Shown here: positions 44,723-54,924 of the stretch, one piece after another | Layout: each line of letters starts with the position of its first letter | Numbering within the stretch: position 1 is the first letter of the stretch | Assembly: GCA_038501785.1 (NCBI GenBank) | Contig: JBAMJR010000089.1 | Span: 1,980,001-2,044,000 of the forward strand | DNA: 64,000 bases | Direction: 5' to 3' | DNA from: Myoxocephalus aenaeus | Lineage: Eukaryota; Chordata; Actinopteri; Perciformes; Cottidae | Program-made: the position numbers and the translations under genes | The notes under the pieces: generated by a model | Told to the model about the DNA's origin: nothing | Databases searched by the model: none | Seen by the model: the letters and a program-made list of their open reading frames with translations, nothing else

Positions 44723-45296
44723 GTATAATGACCACGGCGATCACAGACAGACTCAGCGGACCACAGAGCGCCTCTAGTGAACGGCGTCTCCCTCATAGTA
44801 TGATCTGATTGGAGGATGAATTGGGGAACGTTAAAATAAAGCGCCCTGGATGGTGACATCATCACTCCGCGTCCATTCAATCACAGAAGTGTGCACTCCT
44901 AATTCTGACCGGCGTACGCCGAAATCCGCCCAGGTTGGCGGAGTAGACACTCGCTAAACTGCTACATAGATTCCAACCGGGCTGCCGAGATCGTTGCGGA
45001 TGCAAAAAGCCCGTATACATGATTGAGCATACAACTATTGAGCAGTCGCAGCCGGGTGTCATACGCATTTGTTTGCCTGAACTACATCTACGTCAAGGCC
45101 CCAAATTAAACCCGTGCACCCCGGTGCTCATAACGAGCACACCCTTTGTGATTTTTAGCGGCTATTGGGCATTAGCCGGTTGTTGTCTAACGTAATAGAC
45201 AACTAAGCGATTACATTTATATGAAAACCTTTAGCGTAGCAACGACCACACGTACTAGATAGTTCTCGTTGTTAAGAAAACATTACAACTGAAGAT
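43904..45296. promoter_or_regulatory. prss12-mettl14 divergent promoter region
   Basis: The 1.39 kb between the two start codons must hold the 5' UTRs and promoters of prss12 (leftward) and mettl14 (rightward). CpG dinucleotides are more frequent near both start codons than in the middle. I do not see a convincing TATA box in a defined position for either gene. The region contains a GT microsatellite. Confidence 0.5.
44673..44720. repeat. (GT)n microsatellite in divergent promoter
   Basis: 24 GT units between prss12 and mettl14. Purine-pyrimidine alternation can adopt Z-DNA. Confidence 0.95.
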
Positions 45297-45362
45297 ATGA
45301 ACAGTCGACTGCAAGAGATCCGCGAGCGGCAAAAACTTAGGCGGCAGCTTTTAGCTCAACAG
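45297..45362 (+). CDS. mettl14: mettl14 exon 1
   Basis: 22 codons, ATG to CAG, ending in phase 0. The only frame-compatible donor is GCAAGT (CAG/GCAAGT), the classic strong GC donor consensus. Confidence 0.92.
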
Positions 45363-46431
45363 GCAAGTGGACCATTAGCCTCTTGTTGTTAGCACGGAGC
45401 TAACTCCTCTTTTAATTTAACCAGTTAACTTTCGCCGACTGAAGCTCACTATATGTATTGGCCACCTTTGGGCCCGCTAGCTAACTAAATGGAAAACGCA
45501 TGTCCGATTGTGTGGTGAACATGGGCCATAGTTCTGTCGCACACATGGGGGATAATATAGCCAAACATTGGTAGCCCTCGAGTGGACTTAATGCGCTAAC
45601 AACTTCTTTGGAACGAAGTAACTTTAAATGTAACGTGGGATTGAGTACACTAACATTGTACAGCTATTCGAGCAAATACCTCACACAGTTACACGCCATG
45701 TTAGAATAACGTTACGTAAGTTACTAAGACAATACACAAAACAAAGAGACAGAAAACGTTAAGTTCAACAAAGCATAATATATTAAAGCAGACAATCATA
45801 ATTGGAAAAAATATGTAACTTTCCATTGGCTTTTTTCATCCTTGTCTCACCACAGTTGGGAGCTGAAAGTGCAGACAGCATCGGAGCTGTCCTAAACAGT
45901 AAAGATGAACTGAAGGAGATAGAGGAGACAAGAGAAACATGCAGGTAAGATATGATGGTGCTATCTTGTGAGCACAAATTAACCAAAACTTGGGAACGCA
46001 TTAACTAAATTGACTTAAAGGCATGAAAAACACAAAACAGTTTGCTAAACAGAGTAGCTGCCCAAGCATTTTGTGTTCTTCGTGCCATTTAGTCCTTGTA
46101 TTTGTGCACATATTGAGCATATTGAATTTACTCATTTTACAACATCCACAACCTCCCGCTTTTCTTCTTTGACATATTTTTGTCATGAGATCACAGAATC
46201 TGGAAATGTGTTTCTGATGTTTGTGATTTGCAGAGCTTCATTTGACAGTTCAGCCGCACCCCCCAAAAGGAAGGCACCGGAGGGAGAGGACACAGAGGAA
46301 GATGTGGAAGAACAAAAAGTGAATATTTTGTGAGCCGGGTTCTGCGGCTTCCTCCCACAGTCCAAAGACATGCATCTAAGGCTTAGGTTAATTGGAGACT
46401 CTAAACTGCCCATAGGTGTGAATTGTTGTGC

Positions 46432-46509
<78 letters not shown>

Positions 46510-49500
46510 ATATGTGCCCTGTAAAAAAAACTGGGGACCTGTCAAGGGGGAACCCTGCCTTTGCCACTTTTGTCAGCTGGGATCGGCTCCCGTAAACGAT
46601 TTGGATGATGGAATGGAATCCTTTAACTATCTATCTGTTGTATGTTGTACATACTATAAAAGGGGCTCGAATAATTCACTTTATTAGCGCTCTTCTGTGT
46701 ACCATAGTCTGTTTCCCGTTTGAGGAAAAGAAGAAAAAAGGCACGAGACGTCTGCAAACTAGATATGCCTGTAGTGGGGCCTGATGTGTGGCAAACCCTT
46801 TAGAAGAGTGTTTTCTGGTCCATGTCTGCTTTTTTTTGTTTAGCTAAACCCCATCCAAACGACAGAATTTAAAGGGACATCTAAATGATTACAATATTGC
46901 CCTAACGCAGTTCGGCCTCTGGTATTTTGACATCACGATAGAAAGATATAGAAAAATATAAACAATAGACATTTTTATATATTTTTGACAATATACGTAT
47001 TGATACCGCCAAGTCCTAGTAGGGCTATGATTTGTTCCAAATTATTACCTCCAAAATTGGCCAATAAGGCCAGGATAATTACCTCCCTGCGTCAACCTGT
47101 GTGTCAGTTTGTAGCTGCCGGCTGTCAACGTAATTACCCAGAATTAACTTTTCACTTTGAGCCAAAAGAAGCTAATAACGTGTTTCAGTTGACTCTTTAT
47201 GAGGCTTAGGGTGTAGGATAAGTCAAATTCTATATTTGAATTTATTTATTATTATGAGATAAATCACTTTATCATGATTGTGATTTCACTCATATTTTAA
47301 GAATTGCTTTATGATCAATATTTTTTCAGTTGTACTCATTGACCCCCACATGTCCCACACGCAGATAAAGGATCTTTTCATCGACAAAAATATGAACCTC
47401 ATTGTGTTTGTATGTGTTAGGTGGAGGTAGAGGTGCCGCAGCTGGATGAGAGCAACCCATATGAGGAAGTGTACAAGGACTCAAGTACTTTCCTTAAGGT
47501 TAGATTTACCGTCTCTTTCTTTTATACACACGTCTCTTTTATATCGTGTCTCACTAATTATGCTGTTGTAGCCTGTCAAGCAGGGACAAAGTAGCTACAT
47601 TAGAAAATATCAACAGAATCTGATGGCAAACATCTTAAAATTGGTTAGTATTTAGTACATTGATACTGTTTTTGTTACCGGTTGTGTGCATGCAAGCCAT
47701 GACCTTGTCAGCAATCTACCATTGCACTGGTAATACTGGTATCAGTTGTATAAGAGAAGCAGGAAAAAGAGCCTCTTCGATCTCACAGGTGTTCAGTTAT
47801 ACTGCCTGACTACTCAGTACAAAGCATTTTTGGAATGGGCAGTAACTGGAATAAGCGGCTTTTATTTATTCACCCGCTGATAATGCTTTTAGCTTGTGAG
47901 TGATTTTCCATCCTTTGTGATTATTTTTAATTTTTTTGTAGTGACTGATTTTTATTTTACATTTGTATTTTATATTTGAAGATGGTTTAATTTATAGATT
48001 TGGTACTGTGCAGTTTTAAAAGTGGAGATAGTTTTCTGTTCTTTTATCTTCTTTCAAGTGCAATAACAAAGTGTATTAGGTGTGCATCAGCCATTCATGT
48101 CATTCCACCAAACAGTGAGATAAACAAGTCTTCATTTAAACTCAGAATCCAAAGTTTCAACAATAAGTTTTATTTGGCAGGTAGATTGAATGTACTTGTA
48201 CTTAATTTACCCAAGCTTGAGCAGAGTCAGTGGAATGTTAGTCACATGATTCACTTGGATGCAACCTGTAATTACAGACATACATGAGCCCATAGCATGT
48301 GATTCCGGTATGCGGAAACTATTCACGCGTTATGCATGAATAGTTTCCGCATAACAGTGGGATGACAAAAACTTAACATACATGTTTCTGACACAAAACA
48401 CACACAAACATAACATGTAAGTACAATTGACAAGATCTGCTTTTAATCAAGTAAAGATTGTGAACAATGCATTATTTTAGTTTGGGAGGAAATTAGTAAT
48501 CAGTCACACTGTTAAAATCAGAGTGGTGTTTATATTTGATTATTATAATTGTTTTGCCTCATAATAAAAATAAAAGGTGACAATTTTTTTTTTTTTATAT
48601 TGCCAAACTTTTATTCAAACTTGCAGTTTCGATTAAACTTTTCCAATTCCAGACATCAAATGTTTATTAAAATGCTTGACTACACAATCCAGCGATATGT
48701 TGTTTATGCAGATATATTTATCTTATTACCCTTTCTCCTGCATTTCATATTCATTTTTTTTTCATTCATTTTTTTTTTTTTTTTTTTTTTTTTTTCAGGG
48801 TACCCAGAGTTTGAACCCTCACAATGACTACTGTCAGCACTTTGTTGACACAGGGCACAGGCCACAAAACTTCATCAGAGACGTTGGTGAGTGTTGTGTT
48901 TATCTGTTTTATGTACATGTGCGTGCTTGTGTGTGGTTCTGACCTCGTTACCGTCTGTGTTTCAGGCTTGGCGGACCGATTTGAAGAATACCCAAAGCTT
49001 CGAGAGCTGATCAGACTGAAGGACGAGCTCATCTCCACCACCAACACCCCTCCCATGTATTTGAAATTATGAACGTTAGAGTAGATATTTACCTGAATGT
49101 CAATGTGATTACACTCAGAGAAAAAAACTTTAATGAAGAAGACCAAATTGAGATCAAGTTGGCATCAACTTAAAGAAAAAAAAGTTTTCTCTATGTAAAG
49201 TGTGTGTGTGTGTTTGTTTGTTTGAAGGTACCTCCAGGCTGATCCTATGCACTTTGACCTGCAAGATTTGAAGTGCGAGTTTGATGTCATTCTGCTTGAG
49301 CCTCCCTTGGAGGAATACTACAGAGAATCCGGCATCAGCCACACTGAACGTTTCTGGACCTGGGACGATGTATGTATGCGCGTATGTTACATGCATTTAG
49401 CAGTTTGTGCAAGTATGTAAAACGCTTAGAATCATACCTGCAAACTTGTCACCTTTTGGCGAAATTCGCCGTTTTGAAATGAAAATATGTCATCCACGTG

Positions 49501-50016
49501 ACTCGTGTAGATCCGAAGAGTTTTTGTTTTTGGGAGGGGGGGGGGGGGTCAACTCGCCCAGCGTTTCTGAGATCAGAGTGAGACACGAAAAAAAAAAAGA
49601 GTTGTGCTCTTCGCAAATAGAAGATCTTTGTGTCGAGTCTTGGCCAATCAGCGTTAAGCTGTCTACAGCGGCTTCATTTCCCTCCCACCAGTGTTTTAAT
49701 AGCAATATCACGTTAGCTAACGTTGTTGGGAGAGACAGCGAGTGAGATTACTGGCAGCGGAGAGTCCGTGGCAGCGTGTGACGTCAGCCAGGAGAGCGGC
49801 GAGTCAGCGGCACTGGCCGTTCTACCTACTGACACCTGACTACATATAAGGAGAGGACAATGGAGATTTATCCAACTTGTATTTTAATTAAAAAACAAGT
49901 GGCCGAAATGAGTTTCCTCCGTAGGGTGGCCGGGCTCCTGTTTATATTTAAGGGTTAAGATCTACGTGTAGAAAAAAGTATATCCTCCAGTTAATTATAA
50001 CCTATATAGTTATGCA

Positions 50017-50054
<38 letters not shown>

Positions 50055-50095
50055 CCTCTGAACTATCTTGCTTTTTTGTTTACTAATTGTATACT

Positions 50096-50174
<79 letters not shown>

Positions 50175-50454
50175 TAATTATAGTTATGCGGTTATAATCA
50201 CTGTCACACAGAGAGAGGTGTGCATGTTCAGGTTTACCTGGTGGAAAGATTATTCCAGTGTTCTAGACTAACAGTGGTATCTCCTCAAAGTAAAGTGGTA
50301 TAACAGTATGACATAATATGGTTAAAATAAAAAGGCTGGTACATTATACATATTATGGCATATAAGTGTAATATTATGAAGTGAAATGTAGTAGTTGCAA
50401 AACAATATTCATTATAGTACAGCAGTATTGTAAGTGTTAAGTCTACAAAATACA

Positions 50455-50516
<62 letters not shown>

Positions 50517-51069
50517 TACTGTTCAAAAGTTTGGGGTCACTTAGAAATTTCCTTATATTTCAAAGAAAAGCACAGTTTTTTTCAATGAAGATAACATTAA
50601 ATTAATCAGAAATACTCTATACATTGTTAATGTGGTAAATGATTATTCTAGGTGGAAACGTCTGGTTTTTAATGAAATATCTACATAGGTGTATAGAGGC
50701 CCATTTCCAGTAACTATCACTCCAGTGTTCTAATGGTACATTGTGTTTGCTCATCGCATAGAAGACTAATGGATGATTAGAAAACCCTTGTGCAATTATG
50801 TTAGCAGAGCTGAAAACAGTCATGCTGGTGAGAGAAGCTATAAAACTGTCTTCCTTTGAGCTAGTTGAGTATCTGGAGCATCACATGTGTGGGTTCCATT
50901 ATACTCTCAAAATGGCCAGAAAAAGATAACTTTCATGTGAAACTCTCCAGTCTGTTCTTGTTCTTAGAGATGAAGGCTATTCCGTGCAGGAAATTGTGAA
51001 GAAACTGAAAATTTGTCTGGGTGACCCCAAACTTTTGAACGGGTGGGTGTGTGTGTGTATGTATGTATG

Positions 51070-51130
<61 letters not shown>

Positions 51131-52078
51131 TTGTACACTTGGGTATTGCCAAAAGAAGAAATAAAACCCATAATGATCATAGTTTGTCAGCTTCTCGACG
51201 AGTGACGCTGTTCGGCACTGACTCGCTGCCCCCCCCCTTCCTCTGGTGACACCTTTTTCACCCCTCATGAGTTTGCAGGTCTGTAGAATACACTTATATG
51301 GTGTGGAAGAAGAGGACAATCTTAAGAGCTTGCAAGTGCAAATATGTAGGAGTATGCTGACCCTCTCCCAGTAGGGGGCGACAAATATTCAGAATGACCC
51401 TGTCAATGTCCACAAGTGAAGATGAAATGGCAGAATCACCTGTCCTGTTGTCTCGTGACAGGACTGCCTACGGACTTTGCCGAAGGAAAGCAAACGTTAA
51501 AATGATTTTTGAATGGCATATAATACCCTTACTCTGACATTGTGCTTCCTTACCCCTCTTTCCCTTCTCTGTTTTCTGCGATTGCAGATCATGAAATTGG
51601 AAATTGAAGAGATATCTTCTCTCCGTTCCTTCGTCTTTCTCTGGTGCGGCTCTGGTGAAGGCCTGGATTTGGGAAGAATGGTAACATTGTCCCTAATTTA
51701 GTCATAAGTACAAAGTAAATTACAGGCAAACTCTTACTCTATTTCCAATCAATCTCTTATTCTTTACTGGTTTCCCAAGGTTTTGCAACTTGAGTTATTT
51801 TTAACACTTCATTCTTCCAGTTATTCAGGAACTAGCTGGTTCAGTGTGTATCTGAACACGGAGTTAGGCAACAGTCAAACCACGTCAAACCAGCTTAAAG
51901 GCTTAAGCACCTCCACAGAGAAAGCTGGTTCATGTTTGTCCAGCTGTCTATTTTTCACTTTATTCTATGGTTGTCTGTCGTCGATGTGACTCATGTCCTC
52001 ATTGAGCTTGTCAAAAACACTGCGTCACAGTCAATTATGGAAAGTTGAATTGAGGCCAACTATCTATATCTATCTATA

Positions 52079-52133
<55 letters not shown>

Positions 52134-53663
52134 CACTGCAAGCTGTTAAAATAATTTTGGTCTTAGTTGTTTGAATTGTTTTAATCATTTTCTAATACAT
52201 TATCAAAAAGCTAAGAATGGACAAACTTTTAAAAAATGAAGACGGAACATGTTTATTGAAAGGTAAATGTGGAAAAAGTATGCGTTATCTCAAATAGCAT
52301 TCAACTACGATACTATAACCAAATAACAAGATAAAGACGAAAGCCAAAACATTATGTTTTGTTCAGATTACTCAAACTTGGTGTACGTAAAAGTGAAAGA
52401 AACACTGGCATTATTGCTTTTTGAACCACAGAATAGGTCCTGTGCTATTCAGCAGTTCAGAAATCAGTTTTCTGGAAACACTGGATTTTGTAACTGCAAT
52501 AAAATATTCATGCTACATGTATTTCTATACAGTTAAAGGGTAGGGGACGTCCTACTGTGCATGTACTGTGTTAATGTCTTATTAATGCATTAATCGTCTC
52601 ACGTGTATCACAAAAAGATGAACTTTCAATTAAAACACCTCTAAATTGAGTATGTGCAGTTCATAGTCCATCACATTAACGGTACTTATTACATCCTTTT
52701 CAGTGTTTGAGGAAGTGGGGCTTTAGGCGATGTGAGGATATCTGTTGGATCAAGACCAACAAGAATAACCCAGGCAAGACCAAGGCACTGGACCCAAAAG
52801 CAGTATTCCAGAGGACCAAGGTACAGTAGAAATGTGACATGTAAATTATACAGAAGGAAATTGCTTTGGGATTTGTTCCTTTTTTATAAATGTGTAGATG
52901 TAATGCTAACAACAAATTTACACATGATGAATTTCAAGTAAAACCAGTTTAAATTGTGTATTATGATGCATACAACCTATTCCCTCCAGGAACACTGCCT
53001 AATGGGAATCAAAGGAACAGTGCGTAGGAGTACCGACGGTGACTTCATCCATGCCAACGTGGACATTGACTTGATCATCACTGAGGAGCCTGAGATGGGA
53101 AATGTAGAGAAGCCCGTGGAGATCTTCCACATAATTGAGCACTTCTGTTTGGGCCGCAGGAGGTTGCACTTGTTTGGACGAGACTCGACCATCAGACCAG
53201 GTGAGATGGACAATCTCTTTCATTGGCCCATTTAGTTGATAGCTGTATATTGTACAGTGAACTATGTTTGCTTTTAGTTTCTTAGTGTTTTGCCTTTCTC
53301 TGTGCCCCTGCTTGTTTCTCAATACCCATGTTGTTGCTTTTTTGTTTCCTTTTCTGTCTAGGCTGGCTGACCGTGGGTCCTACTTTGACGAACAGTAACT
53401 TTAACCCAGAGACCTACCCCTCACATTTTGTCAATTCCCACCTATCCGGTTGCACAGAGGATATAGAGAGGCTGCGGCCTAAGTCTCCCCCCGCTAAGCT
53501 GAAGTCGGAACGTGGTGGTGGAGCAGCCAGAGGGGGCCGCGGTGGGCCAAATGCAGGAAGAGGTGGCGACAGAGGCCGTGAAAGAAATCGGCCAAATTTC
53601 CGTGGGGACAGGGGAGGGTTCAGGGGCCGAGGAGGGCCACATAGGGGCTTTCCTCCTCGCTAG
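45297..53663 (+). CDS. mettl14: mettl14: RNA m6A methyltransferase non-catalytic subunit
   Basis: Eleven exons (45297-45362, 45856-45944, 46234-46318, 47421-47498, 48799-48886, 48966-49056, 49228-49369, 51588-51680, 52704-52820, 52990-53200, 53362-53663) join into 453 residues; human METTL14 has 456. It pairs with METTL3 in the nucleus, where METTL3 binds SAM and METTL14 supplies the RNA-binding surface for N6-adenosine methylation. Seen here: the N-terminal helix (LQEIRERQKLRRQLLAQQ), an MT-A70 fold with EPPL at residues 190-193 in place of the catalytic DPPW, conserved LWCGSGEGLDLGR and HIIEHFCLGRRRLHLFGRDS, and a C-terminal RGG-rich tail (404-453) known to aid RNA binding. The first intron is GC-AG; the others are GT-AG. 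The start fits the family N-terminus. Confidence 0.97.
45856..45944 (+). CDS. mettl14: mettl14 exon 2
   Basis: 89 nt, phase 0 to 2, acceptor CACCACAG and donor GTAAGA. It encodes LGAESADSIGAVLNSKDELK, then EIEETRETC. Confidence 0.95.
46234..46318 (+). CDS. mettl14: mettl14 exon 3
   Basis: 85 nt, phase 2 to 0, donor GTGAAT. It encodes ASFDSSAAPPKRKAPEGEDT, then EEDVEEQK. A basic PPKRK stretch could contribute to nuclear import. The acidic part is poorly conserved across vertebrates. Confidence 0.88.
46330..46620 (+). mobile_element. fish interspersed repeat interrupted by TA expansion
   Basis: It begins GAGCCGGGTTCTGCGGCTTC, then CCTCCCACAGTCCAAAGACA, TTAATTGGAGACTCTAAACT and GGGGACCTGTCAAGGGGG, ending TCAGCTGGGATCGGCTCC. 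This order matches a ubiquitous fish LINE/SINE-related repeat. A TA/TG expansion (46434-46514) sits in its middle. The repeat starts about 12 bp downstream of the exon 3 splice junction of mettl14. Confidence 0.7.
46434..46514. repeat. (TA)n / (TATG)n microsatellite
   Basis: About 27 TA units followed by GTATAT units, inside the preceding repeat. Confidence 0.95.
47421..47498 (+). CDS. mettl14: mettl14 exon 4
   Basis: 26 codons, phase 0 to 0. It encodes VEVEVPQLDESNPYEEVYKD, then SSTFLK. The acceptor tract (TATGTGTTAG) is weak in pyrimidines. Confidence 0.9.
47499..48798. other. mettl14 intron 4
   Basis: Intron of 1.3 kb with a long hairpin (48309-48353), T homopolymers near 48585 and the T run at the exon 5 acceptor. 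No exon was found. Confidence 0.8.
48309..48353. repeat. perfect 17-bp inverted repeat (hairpin)
   Basis: TATGCGGAAACTATTCA at 48309-48325 pairs perfectly with 48337-48353 across an 11-nt spacer that contains CGCG. It is transcribed within mettl14 intron 4. Confidence 0.9.
48799..48886 (+). CDS. mettl14: mettl14 exon 5
   Basis: 88 nt, phase 0 to 1. It encodes GTQSLNPHNDYCQHFVDTGH, then RPQNFIRDV. The acceptor is preceded by a T homopolymer of more than 20 bases. Confidence 0.95.
48966..49056 (+). CDS. mettl14: mettl14 exon 6
   Basis: 91 nt, phase 1 to 2, donor GTATTT, chosen because the next exon begins with G and restores MYLQAD. The intron before it is only 79 bp. It encodes LADRFEEYPKLRELIRLKDE, then LISTTNTPP. 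Confidence 0.92.
49228..49369 (+). CDS. mettl14: mettl14 exon 7: EPPL motif
   Basis: 142 nt, phase 2 to 0, donor GTATGT. It encodes YLQADPMHFDLQDLKCEFDV, then ILLEPPLEEYYRESG and FWTWDD. EPPL replaces the DPPW of active adenine methyltransferases. Confidence 0.95.
50021..50050. repeat. (TA)n microsatellite
   Basis: About 15 TA units inside the composite element. Confidence 0.9.
50097..50170. repeat. (TA)n microsatellite
   Basis: About 36 TA units inside the composite element. Confidence 0.95.
50459..50516. repeat. (TA)n(CA)n compound microsatellite
   Basis: About 18 TA units followed by about 11 CA units, directly abutting the left end of the Tc1-like element. Confidence 0.95.
50516..51044 (+). 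mobile_element. internally deleted Tc1/mariner-like element
   Basis: The terminal inverted repeats are near perfect: ACTGTTCAAAAGTTTGGGGT at the left, and the complement of GTGACCCCAAACTTTTGAAC at the right (51021-51040). The element is flanked by TA repeats, in keeping with TA targeting by this superfamily. About 530 bp remain, including the 5' leader and the start of the transposase gene. The body of the gene is deleted up to the right end. The family is very common in fish. Confidence 0.88.
50912..51009 (+). pseudogene. transposase N-terminal remnant
   Basis: Begins MARKR, then a TAA stop at 50927-50929. Beyond it the same frame reads LQSVLVLRDEGYSVQEIVKK, a helix-turn-helix of the Tc1 DNA-binding region. 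Everything after KLKI is lost, so no catalytic DDE residues are present. Confidence 0.8.
51075..51129. repeat. (TA)n microsatellite
   Basis: About 27 TA units immediately right of the Tc1-like element, after GTGTATGTATGTATG. Confidence 0.95.
51588..51680 (+). CDS. mettl14: mettl14 exon 8
   Basis: 31 codons, phase 0 to 0. It encodes IMKLEIEEISSLRSFVFLWC, then GSGEGLDLGRM. The final Met replaces the usual Val at this junction. Confidence 0.94.
52075..52130. repeat. (TATC)n / (TA)n microsatellite
   Basis: A TCTATATCTA stretch grading into about 24 TA units in mettl14 intron 8. Confidence 0.95.
52704..52820 (+). CDS. mettl14: mettl14 exon 9
   Basis: 39 codons, phase 0 to 0. It encodes CLRKWGFRRCEDICWIKTNK, then NNPGKTKALDPKAVFQRTK. 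Confidence 0.95.
52990..53200 (+). CDS. mettl14: mettl14 exon 10
   Basis: 211 nt, phase 0 to 1. It encodes EHCLMGIKGTVRRSTDGDFI, VDIDLIITEEPEMGN and HIIEHFCLGRRRLHLFGRDS. Near-identical to mammalian METTL14. Confidence 0.97.
53362..53663 (+). CDS. mettl14: mettl14 exon 11: C-terminal RGG region and stop
   Basis: 302 nt including TAG at 53661-53663. It encodes WLTVGPTLTNSNFNPETYPS, then IERLRPKSPPAKLK and an Arg/Gly-rich tail with several RGG units that ends HRGFPPR. Confidence 0.97.
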
Positions 53664-53870
53664 AGCAAAGGGCTCATGCCACCCAGACTGATGCTAAAAA
53701 TCCCCTTCTGCTTACCCTGCAAACACAAGCTTATTTTGAATGTAGTCAGTGTTTGGTATGGTTAGTATGTGACAGATGATAAGTTAGTGAATGTGAACAA
53801 TCTTTTTTAACTTTTGTGTTTTGTTTATATTTTTTCATCAATATACTTTAGATTGAATGGGTATTGTCTG

Positions 53871-53876
53871 AATAAA
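53871..53876 (+). promoter_or_regulatory. mettl14: mettl14 poly(A) signal
   Basis: AATAAA 208 bp after the stop, followed by a GT-rich stretch (TTTGTGTGTTGATTTTTG) suitable as a downstream element. It implies a short 3' UTR of about 225 bp. Confidence 0.8.
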
Positions 53877-53877
53877 T

Positions 53878-54590
53878 ATTATTTTCACTTTTAATGTTTG
53901 TGTGTTGATTTTTGTTGAATGTCTTTCCCTTGAATATTTAAACAGTTATGGAGGTAATGACAACATCATAGTTAGCTGACATGTAGAGGGTGTGGTTGAA
54001 AGTCAATATGCGCAAGTGGAACATAAAAAATAAACACTATTGTACAAACAGCTATTCAAACACTGACTAAGAGGGTTCTCTTACACAACTGTGGCCAAAA
54101 TATTTTTGACATTTGTGTTTGCACAGCATGAGTATCAGCTCCATGCATGCTGTTGTGTGTACAGATTGCAAAGCCCTCTGAGGCACATTTGTCATTCGTG
54201 ATTTTGGGCATTACAAAATAAATTAAATTGAATTGTATGTCGAATGTCAATTTAGGAGGGCTGCCATTTGAGGAATGCCATTCAACTTCCTTAAATGCTA
54301 CTTATTCTGATGAATAAATCATTTAACTTTGGTTCTGGCACTGTTGCTGAACAGTTCCCTTTTTAAAAAGAAAACATGACCTGAAGCAAGATGAGGTAGA
54401 TTTAGAAGTAATCTGTGTTTACCATTTTCAAATACATTTTGGAGGGTGAATCAAGGGTGATTTAAACCTTATGTCCAATGGGACAGTATAACCACACATG
54501 GTTAATTTTTCCCCTTATGAGTGAAAGTAACTTATTTTGTTGGTCCTTAGCTGTGAAACCACAATATATATCCCATGCCCTTATTGTGAC
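53878..54590. other. intergenic, downstream of mettl14
   Basis: AT-rich sequence without a recognisable gene or repeat. Confidence 0.6.
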
Positions 54591-54782
54591 ACACGTAGGT
54601 GGGAGCTATAGCTCCCACCTACGTGTCTACTTCTTGCCCCTAGGGGCAAGCATCAAACAGGAAGTAGACCCCTGCAAAGCATGAGGTGAGGAAAATGAAG
54701 AAAAACAACTGCGATCAAGTCGTACAGCTTTGGGCTGACTTCAAAGTATACACAGGAAGTCACAGAAAAAATGACTTCCTGT
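54591..54782. repeat. cluster of perfect palindromes
   Basis: Four inverted repeats occur in 192 bp. (i) 54591-54626 is a gapless 36-bp palindrome with half ACACGTAGGTGGGAGCTA. (ii) CTTGCCCCTAGGGGCAAG lies at 54633-54650. (iii) GTCTACTTC at 54624-54632 pairs with GAAGTAGAC at 54661-54669, enclosing (ii). (iv) ACAGGAAGTCA at 54752-54762 pairs with 54772-54782. The cluster lies about 140 bp upstream of repeat copy B and may be part of the same element. Confidence 0.9.
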
Positions 54783-54924
54783 TAGTTCCGATCTTTCGGC
54801 TACTTGTAGTTTCCAGATCACGTTTGGATTTATTCATGTGTTTATAAATATATATTTATGGAGAAATGTGCATTTAGCTGCATCCTTTGTTCTTTTTATG
54901 TCTGCCTGTGAAATACATTACTAC

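Larger units (their letters stand above)
49433..51283. mobile_element. composite TIR element in mettl14 intron 7 (candidate)
   Basis: The left end CATACCTGCAAACT and the right end (reverse-complemented CAGACCTGCAAACT) are inverted repeats matching at 12 of 14 positions. TAGAAT abuts both ends (49427-49432 and 51284-51289), a possible target duplication. The interior holds a GC-rich 0.5-kb segment, several TA expansions, a short foreign-looking patch (about 49897-49945) and a nested Tc1-like element. Without the nested copy and the microsatellites the original element would be under 1 kb. Confidence 0.5.

Noticed and set aside
53328..53663. Independent Arg/Gly-rich protein starting at 53328
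   Set aside because: It is the last mettl14 exon read with intron sequence in front; the true exon starts at 53362.
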